This document shows positions 36,469 to 45,375 of a stretch of 64,000 nt of DNA, one piece after another. The DNA lies in the NCBI GenBank assembly GCA_910578195.1, contig CAJTOY010000005.1, forward strand, positions 115,511 to 179,510, given 5' to 3'. Made by a program: the position numbers and the translations under genes. Below the pieces are notes generated by a model that saw only the letters and a list, made by a program, of their open reading frames with translations, made no database searches and was not told where the DNA came from. Every line of letters begins with the position of its first letter. Position 1 is the first letter of the stretch. This DNA is from an uncultured Christensenella sp. (GTDB lineage: Bacteria > Bacillota > Clostridia > Christensenellales > Borkfalkiaceae).

Positions 36469-38019
36469 TCAATCATTATTTATTGGCGGTTCTTTTTTAC
36501 GTTTTGTAAATCTTCTTAATATCCCCTTCATATAATAACGAAAATCTTTGTTGCACAATATAACAAATACTGAAATTACAATTGAAAACGCAAGCGAAAT
36601 GCCTCCGTTAGCAAAAAGTTCTATCCACTGATTATCGCTGGAAATCATAGCAAAATGAAGGGCAATCAGAGATGCGGCAAATAATGTTAAATATATATAA
36701 TTCTTGATATAATAACTTTTCGCGCTCGATTGCAAACCATATTTATATAAAACATGCGGTTCTACTATATGACAAATAAAAATATTGGTTATTACGGTGG
36801 CTACTATAACGCCTACAACGTTGTATTCTTCTGGAAATACAAAAACAAACAATATAGATAATCCGATATTTAATAGTCCTTCTACTATCGGTTTCCATCT
36901 ATCGTTGTAAAATGTTCCCGTGGCATCGCGGAAAAGCAATGTCGCCTGACGCATGAATTGAATGAAATAATTCAGCGTTATAACCAACGAAATTGATTTT
37001 GCAAGCTCCAAATCCGTTCCGAAAAATAGAGTAATCAAATTATCGATTACAGCATAATACCCAAGAAAAAATACCATACCCAAGATAAAATTGAAAGTAT
37101 GAAAGAAATTCAGATATTTTGTTACCTGCATTTTATCTTCGCTGACGCACATGTGTCCGATTACAGACGTAAGCGGTGTGAAGCATAAAACCAAAACTCC
37201 GGACATTGCGCTCATAATCGTTGTGTAATTCGAATATTTACCGAGAACCACAATACCAATGAAAGTAGAAATAATTATGCTGTCGGCAGTATTTACAAGC
37301 ATACTGCCGATTTTATGCATAAACGCCGCCTTTACATTTTTGGTAACTTCCTTTTTGGTTTCGGCGTCTACTTGTTGCTTGTTTCGGACAATATCTTTGT
37401 ATTTAAACTTTGTGATAATTTCCGTAACCACCCATTGCAAAACAACGGCAATTATTCTGCATACCAAAAACCAGACAAACGAGCCAGTTAAAATAAGTAC
37501 AACAATTTGCAAAACGCATTGAAGTAACAATCCGCCCGAGGAAATTGTTGTTGTAATATAATTATTCTTATAAGCGTTAATTAGCGAAGTCTTGGAACTG
37601 AAAGTGTAAGACAACACTACCGAAGCAAGCATTAATCCGAACGTTAAATATAAATTTGCATCTACGTTCTGATAGTCCTTGGCAAGATACGGCAACGCCG
37701 GCATAACAGCGCATCCGCCGACTAAAATGATTGCGCCGATTATCAGATACAGTTTTGTAAAAAGTCTGTAAAGCGACGACACTTTATCGTTATCGCCGTC
37801 TACAATAGGCTTGTACATGCAAAACGTAATGGCGCTTCCAACGCCCAATTCCGCAACCGATAAAAAGTCAAGGACAGAGATATAAAGGGAATTTAATCCG
37901 TTTATTTCATTACCGATGTATTTAATTAAAAATCTTCGTACCAATATATTAGCTATCAATAAAACGAGCTTAAAAACTATCGATATCGAAATATTCAGTA
38001 TCCCTTTATTTTTATCCAT
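36469..38019 (-). CDS. Polysaccharide flippase (Wzx/MATE-like)
   Basis: This 516-residue integral membrane protein has about 14 predicted helices in the arrangement of oligosaccharide flippases. It starts with IVFKLVLLIANILVRRFLIKYIGNE-type residues, including the RxxxxxxG turn after helix 1 seen in this family, and ends in a basic cytoplasmic tail (FTKRKKEPP). It should move undecaprenyl-linked repeat units to the outer face of the membrane. It is the last gene of the unit, four bases after the glycosyltransferase stop. The repeat unit it carries is not known. Confidence 0.88.
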   Translation of the reverse strand: MDKNKGILNISISIVFKLVLLIANILVRRFLIKYIGNEINGLNSLYISVLDFLSVAELGVGSAITFCMYKPIVDGDNDKVSSLYRLFTKLYLIIGAIILVGGCAVMPALPYLAKDYQNVDANLYLTFGLMLASVVLSYTFSSKTSLINAYKNNYITTTISSGGLLLQCVLQIVVLILTGSFVWFLVCRIIAVVLQWVVTEIITKFKYKDIVRNKQQVDAETKKEVTKNVKAAFMHKIGSMLVNTADSIIISTFIGIVVLGKYSNYTTIMSAMSGVLVLCFTPLTSVIGHMCVSEDKMQVTKYLNFFHTFNFILGMVFFLGYYAVIDNLITLFFGTDLELAKSISLVITLNYFIQFMRQATLLFRDATGTFYNDRWKPIVEGLLNIGLSILFVFVFPEEYNVVGVIVATVITNIFICHIVEPHVLYKYGLQSSAKSYYIKNYIYLTLFAASLIALHFAMISSDNQWIELFANGGISLAFSIVISVFVILCNKDFRYYMKGILRRFTKRKKEPPINND

Positions 38020-38023
38020 AAAA

Positions 38024-39019
38024 TTAAAGCAATTTTAAAAGCAATCCGTACATAGAATTCTTCAAAAGCCAAATTGCCACGTATCTCCTGAAAGAAATAT
38101 ATTTTTTTGCTTTTTTTAAATCATAGTCAGAGACGAATGTATGCGTTTTAAGTGTTTTTAAATATTTCTTCTTTTCGGTTTTTGTATTTTGCAGATTGCC
38201 GATTTTCCGCATTAACCGCATTATATAATAACTCGGGCAATTATAATAAATAAATTCATTCATGTAACCCTTTTCGGATAACATTGCCCGTACGCTACGC
38301 ATTAAATTAGCAGCGTCGTCTATCTGCTTCATGTTAAAGTTTACAGTCGTTAAGCTGTTGTCTCTAATTCTGTAAATATATAACGGAGTTTTATTGTAAA
38401 CGATAATTTTACTGTCGTAAATTGCGGAGGCGCAAATACAAACGTCATCTCCGAAAGTTACATTGTCGCTACTGAATTCCAAATTATCTAACACTATTTC
38501 TCTTTTAAACAATTTATTCCATTTGGCAAAGAAAAAAGCTGCAATCTTATTCGTCCGGTTCCCGAATAAGCTTTGTTTTATTTCTTTTAATCTTTCACCG
38601 GTATAAACACCTTCTTCCAACGACCAATTATCCGCAGGCATCTGTATGATTTTGCCTTTCTCCAACCTGTTAATGCCCGTAATAACTAAATCGGCATTAT
38701 TCTCAGTCATAAGTTTATACTGAGTTTCCAAAGCATTAAGCTCCATAATATCGTCTGGATCGGCAAAAGTAATATACTCTCCACGTGATTCTTTAAGCCC
38801 TCTCTTCCAGGCGCTGACAACACCGCCGTTCTCTTTATGAACTGCTTTTATAAAATCGTATTTATCCGCATATTCGTTTAAAATTGTGTCTGTACCGTCA
38901 GTTGACCCGTCGTTAACCAATATTGCCTCAAAATCTTTAAAGGTCTGGTTAACCACCGATTCCAAAAACTCTTTAACGTATTCTTTGACATTGTAAGTTG
39001 CGACTATAAGACTTATCAT
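38024..39019 (-). CDS. Glycosyltransferase family 2
   Basis: This 331-residue GT-A glycosyltransferase opens with MISLIVATYN, the first strand of the fold, then VNDGSTDGT for nucleotide sugar binding, and the metal-binding acidic motif ADPDD near residue 88. It probably adds a sugar to the lipid-linked repeat unit at the inner face of the membrane. Its start lies 47 bases inside the polymerase gene in another frame; the start is firm because the fold begins at the first residue. The donor and linkage cannot be told. Confidence 0.9.
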   Translation of the reverse strand: MISLIVATYNVKEYVKEFLESVVNQTFKDFEAILVNDGSTDGTDTILNEYADKYDFIKAVHKENGGVVSAWKRGLKESRGEYITFADPDDIMELNALETQYKLMTENNADLVITGINRLEKGKIIQMPADNWSLEEGVYTGERLKEIKQSLFGNRTNKIAAFFFAKWNKLFKREIVLDNLEFSSDNVTFGDDVCICASAIYDSKIIVYNKTPLYIYRIRDNSLTTVNFNMKQIDDAANLMRSVRAMLSEKGYMNEFIYYNCPSYYIMRLMRKIGNLQNTKTEKKKYLKTLKTHTFVSDYDLKKAKKYISFRRYVAIWLLKNSMYGLLLKLL

Positions 39020-40193
39020 AAGCTACACTCCTTTTTATGCTTTCATTCTTTTTGCACACATACATTAAAGCAATTATTGCCCACTGCAACAAACCAATTC
39101 CCGAGCGTGCCTTAGTGAACACAATTCCGACCGAGTTATAAAATATGAAAATAAAAGAAACAATCATTATAAAAATTGCGAGATTGCTGCTTTCCCATTT
39201 ACCCTTTTTCTTTAATGTAACAAATATACACAAAAGATAAGAAATTACACCCAACAGTCCGTTTTGCAGATATATATCAAAAAATACACTGTGCGGAGTC
39301 TTCATAGTCGAATAGAAAAATTCCAAATCTATACCCGTTCCCATACCTGTAAGCCATTGGGCGCCGACCGTTTGCACAGTTATTTTCCACAACTCCGGTC
39401 TACCGGAATCGAAATTTTTCTTGAACAGTTTTTGAGAAATTTCGTTTAAAAATTCATAAAACGGCAAATCTTTTATGTTGTAATACAGATATACAAAGAC
39501 ACATAATAGTATCAATGCCAAAGGGAAAAAAACTTTCGGTTTTATTATTTTTCCACTTATCAATTTGGATAAGATAAACAGTACCGATGTAATAATCAAC
39601 AATAACAACGCGGTGCGCGTATTGCTAATCAATATTATAGCAACGTTTAAAAATGACAGTAATAATGCGCTGAATTTATATGTTTTAAAATACACTAACA
39701 TATTCAGTACAGTCAATGTAAAATACAAAACGCCAACAGTATTGTAATTGCCGAATAACAGATTTATATTTTCTCTCGCTGGTGTAAATATAGTTGCAAA
39801 TCCTAAAACAACGGTTAATGCCGACAAACATAAAAAAGCGCGTACAATTTTTTTAGTTAAAATAAAATCACGAAAATACAAAACTACAATCAAGACAGAA
39901 AAACTACGATATATAGGTGTTATACTGGTATACAAATCATTCCATCTGATACCCATAAATTGAATTATCATAAATATTGCAAAAAACAAAGCAATTGTTT
40001 TATCATCTTTATTGAAGCGTCTGTTGTGAGCAACAAACGATAACACCATTATTAAAGGTATCAATAACGTCGAAAAGAGCGCAGCGAAAGAAAGCCAAGA
40101 TATTTCCGACTCGTCAAAAAATGATATAAGGAAAAGAACCATTATTAAAATAAAAGTATAATTCCCCGTTTTTCTACTTGAATTAACGTTCAT
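38973..40193 (-). CDS. O-antigen polymerase/ligase-like membrane protein (Wzy-like)
   Basis: This 406-residue protein has about 10-12 hydrophobic helices and a large outside loop near residues 240-310 (FYEFLNEISQKLFKK, then SGRPELWKI and GTGIDLEFF), the pattern of Wzy/WaaL proteins. It probably joins repeat units into polymer on the cell surface. Its start is one base after the GT4 stop. The C-terminal 15 or so codons overlap the next gene, and the tail (SYSRNLQCQRIR) looks like an out-of-frame extension. A late frameshift that removed the original stop is possible. Confidence 0.8.
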   Translation of the reverse strand: MNVNSSRKTGNYTFILIMVLFLISFFDESEISWLSFAALFSTLLIPLIMVLSFVAHNRRFNKDDKTIALFFAIFMIIQFMGIRWNDLYTSITPIYRSFSVLIVVLYFRDFILTKKIVRAFLCLSALTVVLGFATIFTPARENINLLFGNYNTVGVLYFTLTVLNMLVYFKTYKFSALLLSFLNVAIILISNTRTALLLLIITSVLFILSKLISGKIIKPKVFFPLALILLCVFVYLYYNIKDLPFYEFLNEISQKLFKKNFDSGRPELWKITVQTVGAQWLTGMGTGIDLEFFYSTMKTPHSVFFDIYLQNGLLGVISYLLCIFVTLKKKGKWESSNLAIFIMIVSFIFIFYNSVGIVFTKARSGIGLLQWAIIALMYVCKKNESIKRSVAYDKSYSRNLQCQRIR

Positions 40194-41276
40194 TTATAGA
40201 CTCAGATAAAACTCCTGTAATTTTTTTGCTTCTATACGGATATCAAACCCCGCTTTCGATACGGCTTCTGCGTTTTGCTGTCTTTTATCGCTCAATATAT
40301 TAATAGTTTCAGCCCATTCTGAATAGTTTGTTTCATTTTCGGCAATCGATAAAAATTCAAAATTTTCGCATAACTTATGTTCCGGCGATATTGTATCCGA
40401 CGCAACAATCGGCAACCCATTTGCTTGTGCCTCAATTAATACCACGCTGAGTCCTTCGAATTTGGAAGGAAAAGCCAAACAATCGAACATGCTATAATAT
40501 TTATAAACTTCCGTTCCGACAGTATCGGCTAAAACCAAACTATCTTGTAAATCATTATCAACGACAAACTTTTGTAAATTCTCTTTTTCGTTCCCCGCTC
40601 CGATACAGAAAACAACAGCGTTACTTTTAATTTTCAATAAAGGTTTTAAAACTTGTAAAATGAATTTTTGATTTTTAACTTCTGTCAATCTCCCGATATT
40701 GCCTACAATGAATTTATCAAGTAAATTATATTTTTCACGAAGTGCTTGCCTATATTCATAGTTGTAACCGAAATGCTCGACGTCGATTGCATTATTAATA
40801 ATCTTAAATTCGCCTTTATACATAAATCTGCCCGCAGCTTCGGAACAAGCAAATTTGTAATCGCACCATCTGTTCAATCTGTTTTTCAGAAGATTATGCA
40901 AAAATAAATGACTTTCCCCCGAAGAATTGTGCGAATGATAAATAACGTTTTTCACACCGCATTGTTTCGCGGCTTTTGCAACTCTGTACCGCAATGACGA
41001 CATTGCGTGTATATGCACTACATCGTATTTTTCTTGTTTAAAAAATTTTTTAAGTTCTCTGCCGTGAGCAAAATATTTATTGGGCGGGCTTGTCATTTTA
41101 AAAATATTACAACCTTGTCCGCGTAAAAAATCTTCATAATAACCTTTTTTGTTGCCCCAGATTACCAAAAAATCGAACATGACTTCACTTTTATCAATAT
41201 TATTGAAATAGTTCAATACAACCGATTCGGTTCCGCCTTGTTCCAAGGTTGAAATTACGTTTAAAACTCTTTTCAT
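40194..41276 (-). CDS. Glycosyltransferase family 4 (GT-B)
   Basis: This 360-residue GT-B enzyme has an N-terminal acceptor domain (VISTLEQGGTESVVLNYF) and a C-terminal donor domain with GNIGRLTEVKNQKF and the nucleotide-sugar loop EAQANGLPIVASD. The Lys of RLTEVKNQ and the Glu of the loop are the usual donor-binding residues. It should extend the lipid-linked oligosaccharide of the locus. Its stop touches the polymerase start. The donor sugar is unknown. Confidence 0.92.
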   Translation of the reverse strand: MKRVLNVISTLEQGGTESVVLNYFNNIDKSEVMFDFLVIWGNKKGYYEDFLRGQGCNIFKMTSPPNKYFAHGRELKKFFKQEKYDVVHIHAMSSLRYRVAKAAKQCGVKNVIYHSHNSSGESHLFLHNLLKNRLNRWCDYKFACSEAAGRFMYKGEFKIINNAIDVEHFGYNYEYRQALREKYNLLDKFIVGNIGRLTEVKNQKFILQVLKPLLKIKSNAVVFCIGAGNEKENLQKFVVDNDLQDSLVLADTVGTEVYKYYSMFDCLAFPSKFEGLSVVLIEAQANGLPIVASDTISPEHKLCENFEFLSIAENETNYSEWAETINILSDKRQQNAEAVSKAGFDIRIEAKKLQEFYLSL

Positions 41277-41286
41277 AAATTAGCCT

Positions 41287-42483
41287 TTAATGTGACAATA
41301 TAGCATTATAAGTGCGCTCGCAATTCTTATCGTCATAAAGTTCAAAAAATTCTTTCACCCTATCGTTTTCAGGACAATGGTTATCGAGCTGTTCTTTTAT
41401 TAGTTTCAGGCACTCGGTTAAATTACCGCTCCACTTACCCAACGGGTTATTATGATAATCAAAATACCCTTCTTTATACTGACTTCTGCGAAATTCTTCT
41501 TCGTCAAACTGATAGAAAACAATCGGCTTTTTCATATAAGCAAAATCAAAGAATACGCTTGAATAGTCCGTCAATAAACAAGCCGATTCTTTTAAAGCTT
41601 GTTGAACACTCAACTCTTCCGGAACAGCAATTTTAATATTGTCGCCGAGTTGAAGTTCCTTGAATTTATCCAGATAACACTGCATGTTTCTGTGAGGATA
41701 AAACAATAACGTATAATTGTTTTCCGACAAGATTGCTTGAAGTTCTTCGCTACTTAGAAATTCAGACCATTTTTTGAAATATTCGGATTGAGTAAATTGC
41801 TTTTTTAATATATTTTCAGTAAAAGTTCCATGCGGACGGACTAAATTTTCTCGCCAGGTAGGCATAACGAGAATTTGATTTTTAATTTCACATTTTTCAT
41901 GCAATTTGTCAAAACGCGTTAAACCTAAGCACTCTATTATACCGCTCGGATAACCGAATTTTTCGGAAACGTAATCATATTCCGGCTTTGCGCTGACGCA
42001 AAATAATTTGAAATAGCACTTCTTATAATAAAGCCACTCCAAATTATTCATTATAACGCCGTGCTGTAAAAAATAGCGTTTGTTGCGCCATAAACGAAGT
42101 TTAACTTCGAAAAAATAACAAGCGGCGGCATTGGGTTTACAACCTTTTTGCGAACTGATATTTTTTTTAGCGACCAAATACCAAAACCAATGGGAAATGC
42201 CTCCCCACTTGATTACTTTGCCTAAATCCTTTACATTTTTATAATCGGCACATTTTTTATCGATAACGTAAGCAATTTTTTGTTTGGGATTGTTTTCTCT
42301 CACATACTTAAAAAACCAATAACCGTTATCGCGCGCCTCTTGTCTTTCTTCACCTACAAGCCAAAAATTATGAATAAAAATTTTTGCTATCAATGCAATA
42401 GGAAGCATAAAAATGAATATAAAGCACGCAAGGATATCTTTTATCCTAACATATTGAATTCTCGAAGTTTCTTTAACTGACAT
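41287..42483 (-). CDS. CDP-glycerol glycerophosphotransferase-like protein (TagF/TagB family)
   Basis: This 398-residue protein has an N-terminal hydrophobic helix (IKDILACFIFIFMLPIALIA) and a GT-B fold of the teichoic-acid type. Typical motifs are QHGV, LGLTRFDKL, MPTWREN and TDYSSVFFDFAYMKKP, the last being the CDP-glycerol-binding segment of the family. It may add glycerol phosphate, or another polyol phosphate, to the polymer. I start it at the ATG at 42483, which lies inside the end of the upstream gene; the longer ORF uses a TTG without a site. Presence of this family means the polymer may be phosphate-containing. No CDP-glycerol synthase is visible in the window. Confidence 0.85.
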   Translation of the reverse strand: MSVKETSRIQYVRIKDILACFIFIFMLPIALIAKIFIHNFWLVGEERQEARDNGYWFFKYVRENNPKQKIAYVIDKKCADYKNVKDLGKVIKWGGISHWFWYLVAKKNISSQKGCKPNAAACYFFEVKLRLWRNKRYFLQHGVIMNNLEWLYYKKCYFKLFCVSAKPEYDYVSEKFGYPSGIIECLGLTRFDKLHEKCEIKNQILVMPTWRENLVRPHGTFTENILKKQFTQSEYFKKWSEFLSSEELQAILSENNYTLLFYPHRNMQCYLDKFKELQLGDNIKIAVPEELSVQQALKESACLLTDYSSVFFDFAYMKKPIVFYQFDEEEFRRSQYKEGYFDYHNNPLGKWSGNLTECLKLIKEQLDNHCPENDRVKEFFELYDDKNCERTYNAILSH

Positions 42484-43327
42484 TATCTTTTCCGATTTCT
42501 TCCTTTGCAAGCGGTTGCCGAAGGTGTTTTTTGTATAACCAACTACGCATTCTGTTTGTCAACATACATTCGGCAACAAAACGAATAATAACTTGCGATA
42601 TATAAGTACCTATACCTATAACTTTATTTTTTCTTTTAAATTTTAAAATTCCTTTTTCGCTTTTAAAATACTTATACCCGCCGCGTCTGGCGTACATATC
42701 GGCGCCTACTCTTGCATAAACAAGGTTTTCGTTTATATTTGCAAACTTTGCCCCGTTTAAATACATTCGCACCCAAAGATAGCTGTCTTCATTAAAGTGC
42801 CAAGGTAAGTACCCACCCGCATTCATTACATGCGTCTTACGCAAAATAACCGTCATATGATTAAAAGGGTCGCGTGTTTTCAAAAATTCACAAATCTCTT
42901 TATGATTTACGGGTACTTCACGGCAAGCGATAATATTGTCAACGCTATTCACAAACTCGGCAATATTGGAACCAACAACAGAAATTTCGTCGTCGTTTTC
43001 AAATAATTTCAATTGCTTTTCAAATCTTTCTTTTACGCAAATATCGTCCGTATCCATTCTTGCAATTATCTCAAAACTGCAATGCTGCATACCTTCACGC
43101 AAAGCGTTGCCCAGCCCGACGTTTTTTTCTAAAACAACGATTTTAAATTTATTATCCGATTTTTCAAGTCCGGAAAGATAATCGCCAACCTCTTCCGATA
43201 CGGCGCCATCTTCTACAATCACATATTCGTCTGCCCTTAACGTCTGCTCTTGTAAACTTTCGATACATTCTTTCAGTTCATTTAATTTTGTATTTTTATA
43301 AACAGACATCAATACACTGAATTGCAT
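42473..43327 (-). CDS. Glycosyltransferase family 2
   Basis: This 284-residue GT-A enzyme begins FSVLMSVYKNTK, has the acidic IVEDGA segment, and a metal-binding ARMDTDD near residue 94. Family members of this type transfer galactose, rhamnose or N-acetyl hexosamines. It follows the initiating transferase by four bases and overlaps the next gene start by 11 bases, so it is probably the second sugar transferase of the repeat unit. The donor is unknown. Confidence 0.9.
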   Translation of the reverse strand: MQFSVLMSVYKNTKLNELKECIESLQEQTLRADEYVIVEDGAVSEEVGDYLSGLEKSDNKFKIVVLEKNVGLGNALREGMQHCSFEIIARMDTDDICVKERFEKQLKLFENDDEISVVGSNIAEFVNSVDNIIACREVPVNHKEICEFLKTRDPFNHMTVILRKTHVMNAGGYLPWHFNEDSYLWVRMYLNGAKFANINENLVYARVGADMYARRGGYKYFKSEKGILKFKRKNKVIGIGTYISQVIIRFVAECMLTNRMRSWLYKKHLRQPLAKEEIGKDNVS

Positions 43328-43331
43328 TTTT

Positions 43332-44021
43332 TTACCTCTTCAATACTGCGAAAACAGTTTTGAACATTGTTCCTATATCTCGCCAAAAACCGAACTTTTT
43401 CAACGACTGCAAGTTGTATTCCATTTTCTGGGGAAGGACAACTTCGACATATGTTTCGTCCGCGTTTTCGGCATCTTTTAAAAGTTCGTCTTCGTTTTTG
43501 AATTTAATACTCGCTTCGCTTGTCACCCCTGCGGGTAAAAGCAACGTCGCCATCATTTCGTCGGTATATTTTTCTACATACTTAGAAACCTCGGGACGGG
43601 TGCCCACAAACGACATTTTACCGCGCCAAACATCAATCAACTGGCTCACTTCGTCAAGTCTGCATTTTCTGATAAATTTACCGACTTTCGTAATACGCAT
43701 ATCGTTGCTTACGGTAACTTGCGAGCCCAATTTATCGGCATTGTTCACCATAGTCCTGAACTTGAAAATACGAAACTTTTTACCGTACTGAGTTACACGT
43801 TCTTGCCTGAAAAACACGGGCCCGCGGCTATCGATTTTTATCGCAATAGCCAATATAACAAAAACGGGCGACAAAATTAAAAGCATTAACATTGAAACGA
43901 AGAAATCAAAACACCGCTTCCAGAATAAGCTGAAATTCTTTTTTCTTAATTTCTCATAGTACGGGCGCACTGCCTCGTTCTGCATTTCGGGCGGTAATTT
44001 TTTCCACTTTTTTACCAACAT
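43332..44021 (-). CDS. Undecaprenyl-phosphate sugar phosphotransferase (initiating transferase)
   Basis: This 229-residue monotopic transferase moves a sugar 1-phosphate onto undecaprenyl phosphate and so starts polymer synthesis. It has the single re-entrant hydrophobic segment (about 38-60, FDFFVSMLMLLILSPVFV), then FKFRTM, then the catalytic area RLDEVSQLIDVWRGKMSFVGTRPE is seen around 140-165. Its start shares a base with the stop of the aminotransferase gene, which suggests that the amino sugar made by that enzyme could be the first sugar. This is the small PglC-like form without the N-terminal helical bundle of WbaP/WcaJ. Confidence 0.93.
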   Translation of the reverse strand: MLVKKWKKLPPEMQNEAVRPYYEKLRKKNFSLFWKRCFDFFVSMLMLLILSPVFVILAIAIKIDSRGPVFFRQERVTQYGKKFRIFKFRTMVNNADKLGSQVTVSNDMRITKVGKFIRKCRLDEVSQLIDVWRGKMSFVGTRPEVSKYVEKYTDEMMATLLLPAGVTSEASIKFKNEDELLKDAENADETYVEVVLPQKMEYNLQSLKKFGFWRDIGTMFKTVFAVLKR

Positions 44022-45223
44022 TAAATATATTTCCTTACTATTTCGGTATAGTTTTGAATAATATATTCAACTTCTTCGTCTGTAAGACATGTATGAAGCG
44101 GAAGAGTTATTTCATTTTCAAAATTCTTATATGCGTTGGGATAATCCCCTATATCGAAACCCGAACTCTTATACGCCGTATGCATAGGCAAAGGCTTATA
44201 ATGAACGTTGCAGGCAATTCCTCTTTCCGCCATTTCAATGATAATCGCATTACGCTGTTCGGAAGAAATATTCGGTACACGCGTAATATAAAGATGCCCC
44301 GAAGACGAATATTCTTGCGTATAGTGCGTAAGCACTTTAATGCCGAGCGGTTTAAACGCCAAATCGAATTTTTGAATTATTTCCTTTCTGCGTTTAAGCA
44401 TATCGGAATAGCGCTTCATTTGGGCAAGCCCCATTGCGGCGGCAACGTCGGTCATATTGCATTTGTACCATTTGCCGATTATATCGTACTCCCACGCTCC
44501 GAGCTGAGTTTTAGCAAGTGCGTCTTTCGATTGACCGTGCAATGATAAAAGTTGCAATTTGCGGTAAATATCTTCATTGTCAATCCCTTCTATATCACGC
44601 CAAGTTAAAGCTCCTCCCTCCGCAGTCGTAAAGTTCTTAACTGCATGGAACGAAAAAGCCGAAAAATCAGCTATACTGCCGACGGGTTGACCATGCCAGA
44701 CAGCGCCGAAAGCGTGCGCGGTATCGGCAAGGACAATAATTCTGCCGATAGCCTTTTGAATTTCGTTGGCGGGCTTAAATAAGCTTTTCGTTTTATTTAC
44801 AATATCGAAAATTTTATTGTAATCGCAAGGAATACCGGCTAAGTCAACGGGAATTACAGCCTTTGTATTCTCAGTTATTGCCTTTTCAAACGCGTCGTAG
44901 TCCATTTCAAGGCTGTCACGTCGGGTATCGACAAGAACAATCTTTGCGCCGACGTGTTCTATGACCGAAGCGGTAGCGGTATAGGTATATGCGGAAGTTA
45001 TGACTTCGTCGCCTTCCCCTATGCCGAGCACCCGCAAAGCCATTTCGGCACAAGCCGTCTGTGAATTCAGACAGACGGCACGCTTAACGCCGCAAAATTC
45101 AGCGACTTTCTTTTCAAGCTCCTTCGTTTTAGGTCCCGTCGTAATCCAGCCCGATTTTAATGCATCGATTACCTCTTCTATTTCCGCTTCCGATATATCG
45201 GGCGGTGAAAATTTAATATTCAT
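44021..45223 (-). CDS. DegT/DnrJ/EryC1-family sugar aminotransferase
   Basis: This 400-residue PLP enzyme makes amino sugars from keto-sugar nucleotides. The internal aldimine Lys196 is in FSFHAVKNFTTAEGG, and the family substrate loop SGWITTGPKTKELE is near residue 25. Activities include UDP-4-keto-6-deoxy-hexose 4-transamination, which would feed a bacillosamine-like or related sugar to the initiating transferase. No dehydratase partner is in the window. The ATG at 45223 has AAGGAT upstream; the TTG two codons earlier is not needed. It is the first gene of the unit and follows a clear promoter at 45275-45303. Confidence 0.93.
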   Translation of the reverse strand: MNIKFSPPDISEAEIEEVIDALKSGWITTGPKTKELEKKVAEFCGVKRAVCLNSQTACAEMALRVLGIGEGDEVITSAYTYTATASVIEHVGAKIVLVDTRRDSLEMDYDAFEKAITENTKAVIPVDLAGIPCDYNKIFDIVNKTKSLFKPANEIQKAIGRIIVLADTAHAFGAVWHGQPVGSIADFSAFSFHAVKNFTTAEGGALTWRDIEGIDNEDIYRKLQLLSLHGQSKDALAKTQLGAWEYDIIGKWYKCNMTDVAAAMGLAQMKRYSDMLKRRKEIIQKFDLAFKPLGIKVLTHYTQEYSSSGHLYITRVPNISSEQRNAIIIEMAERGIACNVHYKPLPMHTAYKSSGFDIGDYPNAYKNFENEITLPLHTCLTDEEVEYIIQNYTEIVRKYI

Positions 45224-45244
45224 ATTCAAATCCTTATCTTGCGA

Positions 45245-45303
45245 ATGGCATAATATGCCATAATTATGTTATTCATTATAATATAAAGGAAAGATAAAAG
45301 CAA
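45245..45303 (-). promoter_or_regulatory. Promoter and leader palindrome of the polysaccharide unit
   Basis: TTGCTT (45298-45303), a 17-base spacer and TATAAT (45275-45280) form a near-consensus minus-strand promoter. The leader then has an inverted repeat with arms ATGGCATA/TATGCCAT (45245-45261) around one base, just before the AAGGAT ribosome site. It could be an operator or a hairpin near the start. Confidence 0.65.
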
Positions 45304-45330
45304 TTGAATTGTATAAATATATTTTGAATT

Positions 45331-45370
45331 AAAAAACAAAAAAATATTATAGACGGCTTGCCGTCTATAA
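45331..45370 (-). terminator. Intrinsic terminator after the SGNH-LRR gene
   Basis: An 11-base stem TTATAGACGGC (45347-45357 with 45360-45370) has a two-base loop and is followed on the minus strand by ATATTTTTTTG and more T. It ends the acylation unit and isolates it from the polysaccharide unit. Confidence 0.88.
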
Positions 45371-45375
45371 TTAAT

